Source: Parcubacteria group bacterium
GTDB lineage: Bacteria > Patescibacteriota > Minisyncoccia > SW-4-49-11
DNA length: 7,053 nt
Assembly: GCA_003565105.1 (NCBI GenBank)
Contig: PXDG01000108.1
Coordinates: 1-7,053 of the forward strand
Direction of reading: 5' to 3'
Under the pieces are notes generated by a model that saw only the letters and a list, made by a program, of their open reading frames with translations, was not told the origin of the DNA and made no database searches. Below are positions 6,913-7,053 of this stretch, piece by piece. The position numbers and the translations under genes were made by a program. Within the stretch, counting starts at the first letter, position 1. Each line of letters opens with the position of its first letter.

Positions 6913-7053
6913 TTACTCCACATACGGATTCAAAACTGCTTTCAAATGATTGATGAGCTCAGGTGAGTATTGGACTTTAAAGGAGGTGTCTTTACAAATG
7001 GTGTTGTAGGAATGCGGGTGAAGTAGAAGGTGGATGGTACAGGGTCCTGGTGG
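6913..7053 (-). CDS. C-terminal 46 codons of an unrecognised protein, 5' part outside the window
   Basis: The minus strand is open from the window edge for 46 codons and ends with TAA at 6915-6913. The start lies outside the window. The visible tail begins PPGPCTIHLLLHPHSYN and ends HLKAVLNPYVE: a probable beta strand rich in histidine, then an amphipathic helix starting near SPELINHL. It has ordinary amino-acid composition and no membrane segment or catalytic motif that I can name. It converges on the helicase gene, and the shared hairpin at 6801-6831 lies 82-112 nt beyond its stop. The coding call rests on an open frame of limited length that stays plausible throughout, so it is moderate. 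No function is proposed. Confidence 0.55.
   Translation of the reverse strand, partial: PPGPCTIHLLLHPHSYNTICKDTSFKVQYSPELINHLKAVLNPYVE

Noticed and set aside
1..7053. Alternative genetic code with TGA reassigned
   Set aside because: All long frames are open without in-frame TGA and tryptophan is encoded by TGG. None of the three visible stops is TGA, but three is too few to conclude anything.

Overview
This is an AT-leaning bacterial or bacterial-element window. Strong AAGGAGG-type ribosome binding sites, sigma70-like promoter boxes and rho-independent terminator hairpins support that. The three visible stop codons are TAG, TAA and TAA, and nothing requires a non-standard genetic code. I cannot name the host. 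There are no housekeeping genes, rRNA, tRNA, insertion sequences or CRISPR repeats, and the gene set looks accessory.

Layout. (1) Positions 1-923, minus strand: a gene cut by the window edge, encoding a helical protein with a PD-(D/E)XK nuclease signature (E179, G-I-D208, E223-I-K225) whose surroundings resemble restriction-endonuclease-fold toxins. (2) Positions 924-1133: a divergent control region. It has a clear minus-strand promoter, a 16-bp inverted repeat over its predicted start site, regularly spaced AGTGT/ACACT half-sites, and a less certain plus-strand promoter. (3) Positions 1134-3365, plus strand: a 743-residue protein that I do not recognise. (4) Positions 3366-3438: an intercistronic gap holding a 12-bp hairpin, a T-rich tail and an orphan AGGAGG. 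(5) Positions 3439-6795, plus strand: an 1118-residue DEAH/RHA-type helicase with an N-terminal four-cysteine zinc ribbon, complete helicase motifs, the winged-helix/ratchet segment, and a long C-terminal extension that includes at least two S1/OB-like repeats. (6) Positions 6801-6831: a hairpin terminator usable from both strands. (7) Positions 6913-7053, minus strand: the last 46 codons of an unrecognised convergent gene.

How the parts may work together (inference). The 743-residue protein and the helicase form a two-gene unit, probably with attenuated or separately controlled expression of the helicase. The nuclease is transcribed divergently from the same control region. A helicase with a nucleic-acid-binding tail, a large unknown partner and a nearby nuclease would fit an RNA-directed accessory or defence-like locus, but nothing in the sequence proves that. 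The helicase gene is also internally heterogeneous: the ATA isoleucine codon is absent from its first 486 codons (0 of 32 Ile) and common afterwards (17 of 50). This suggests that the C-terminal module has a different history from the motor.
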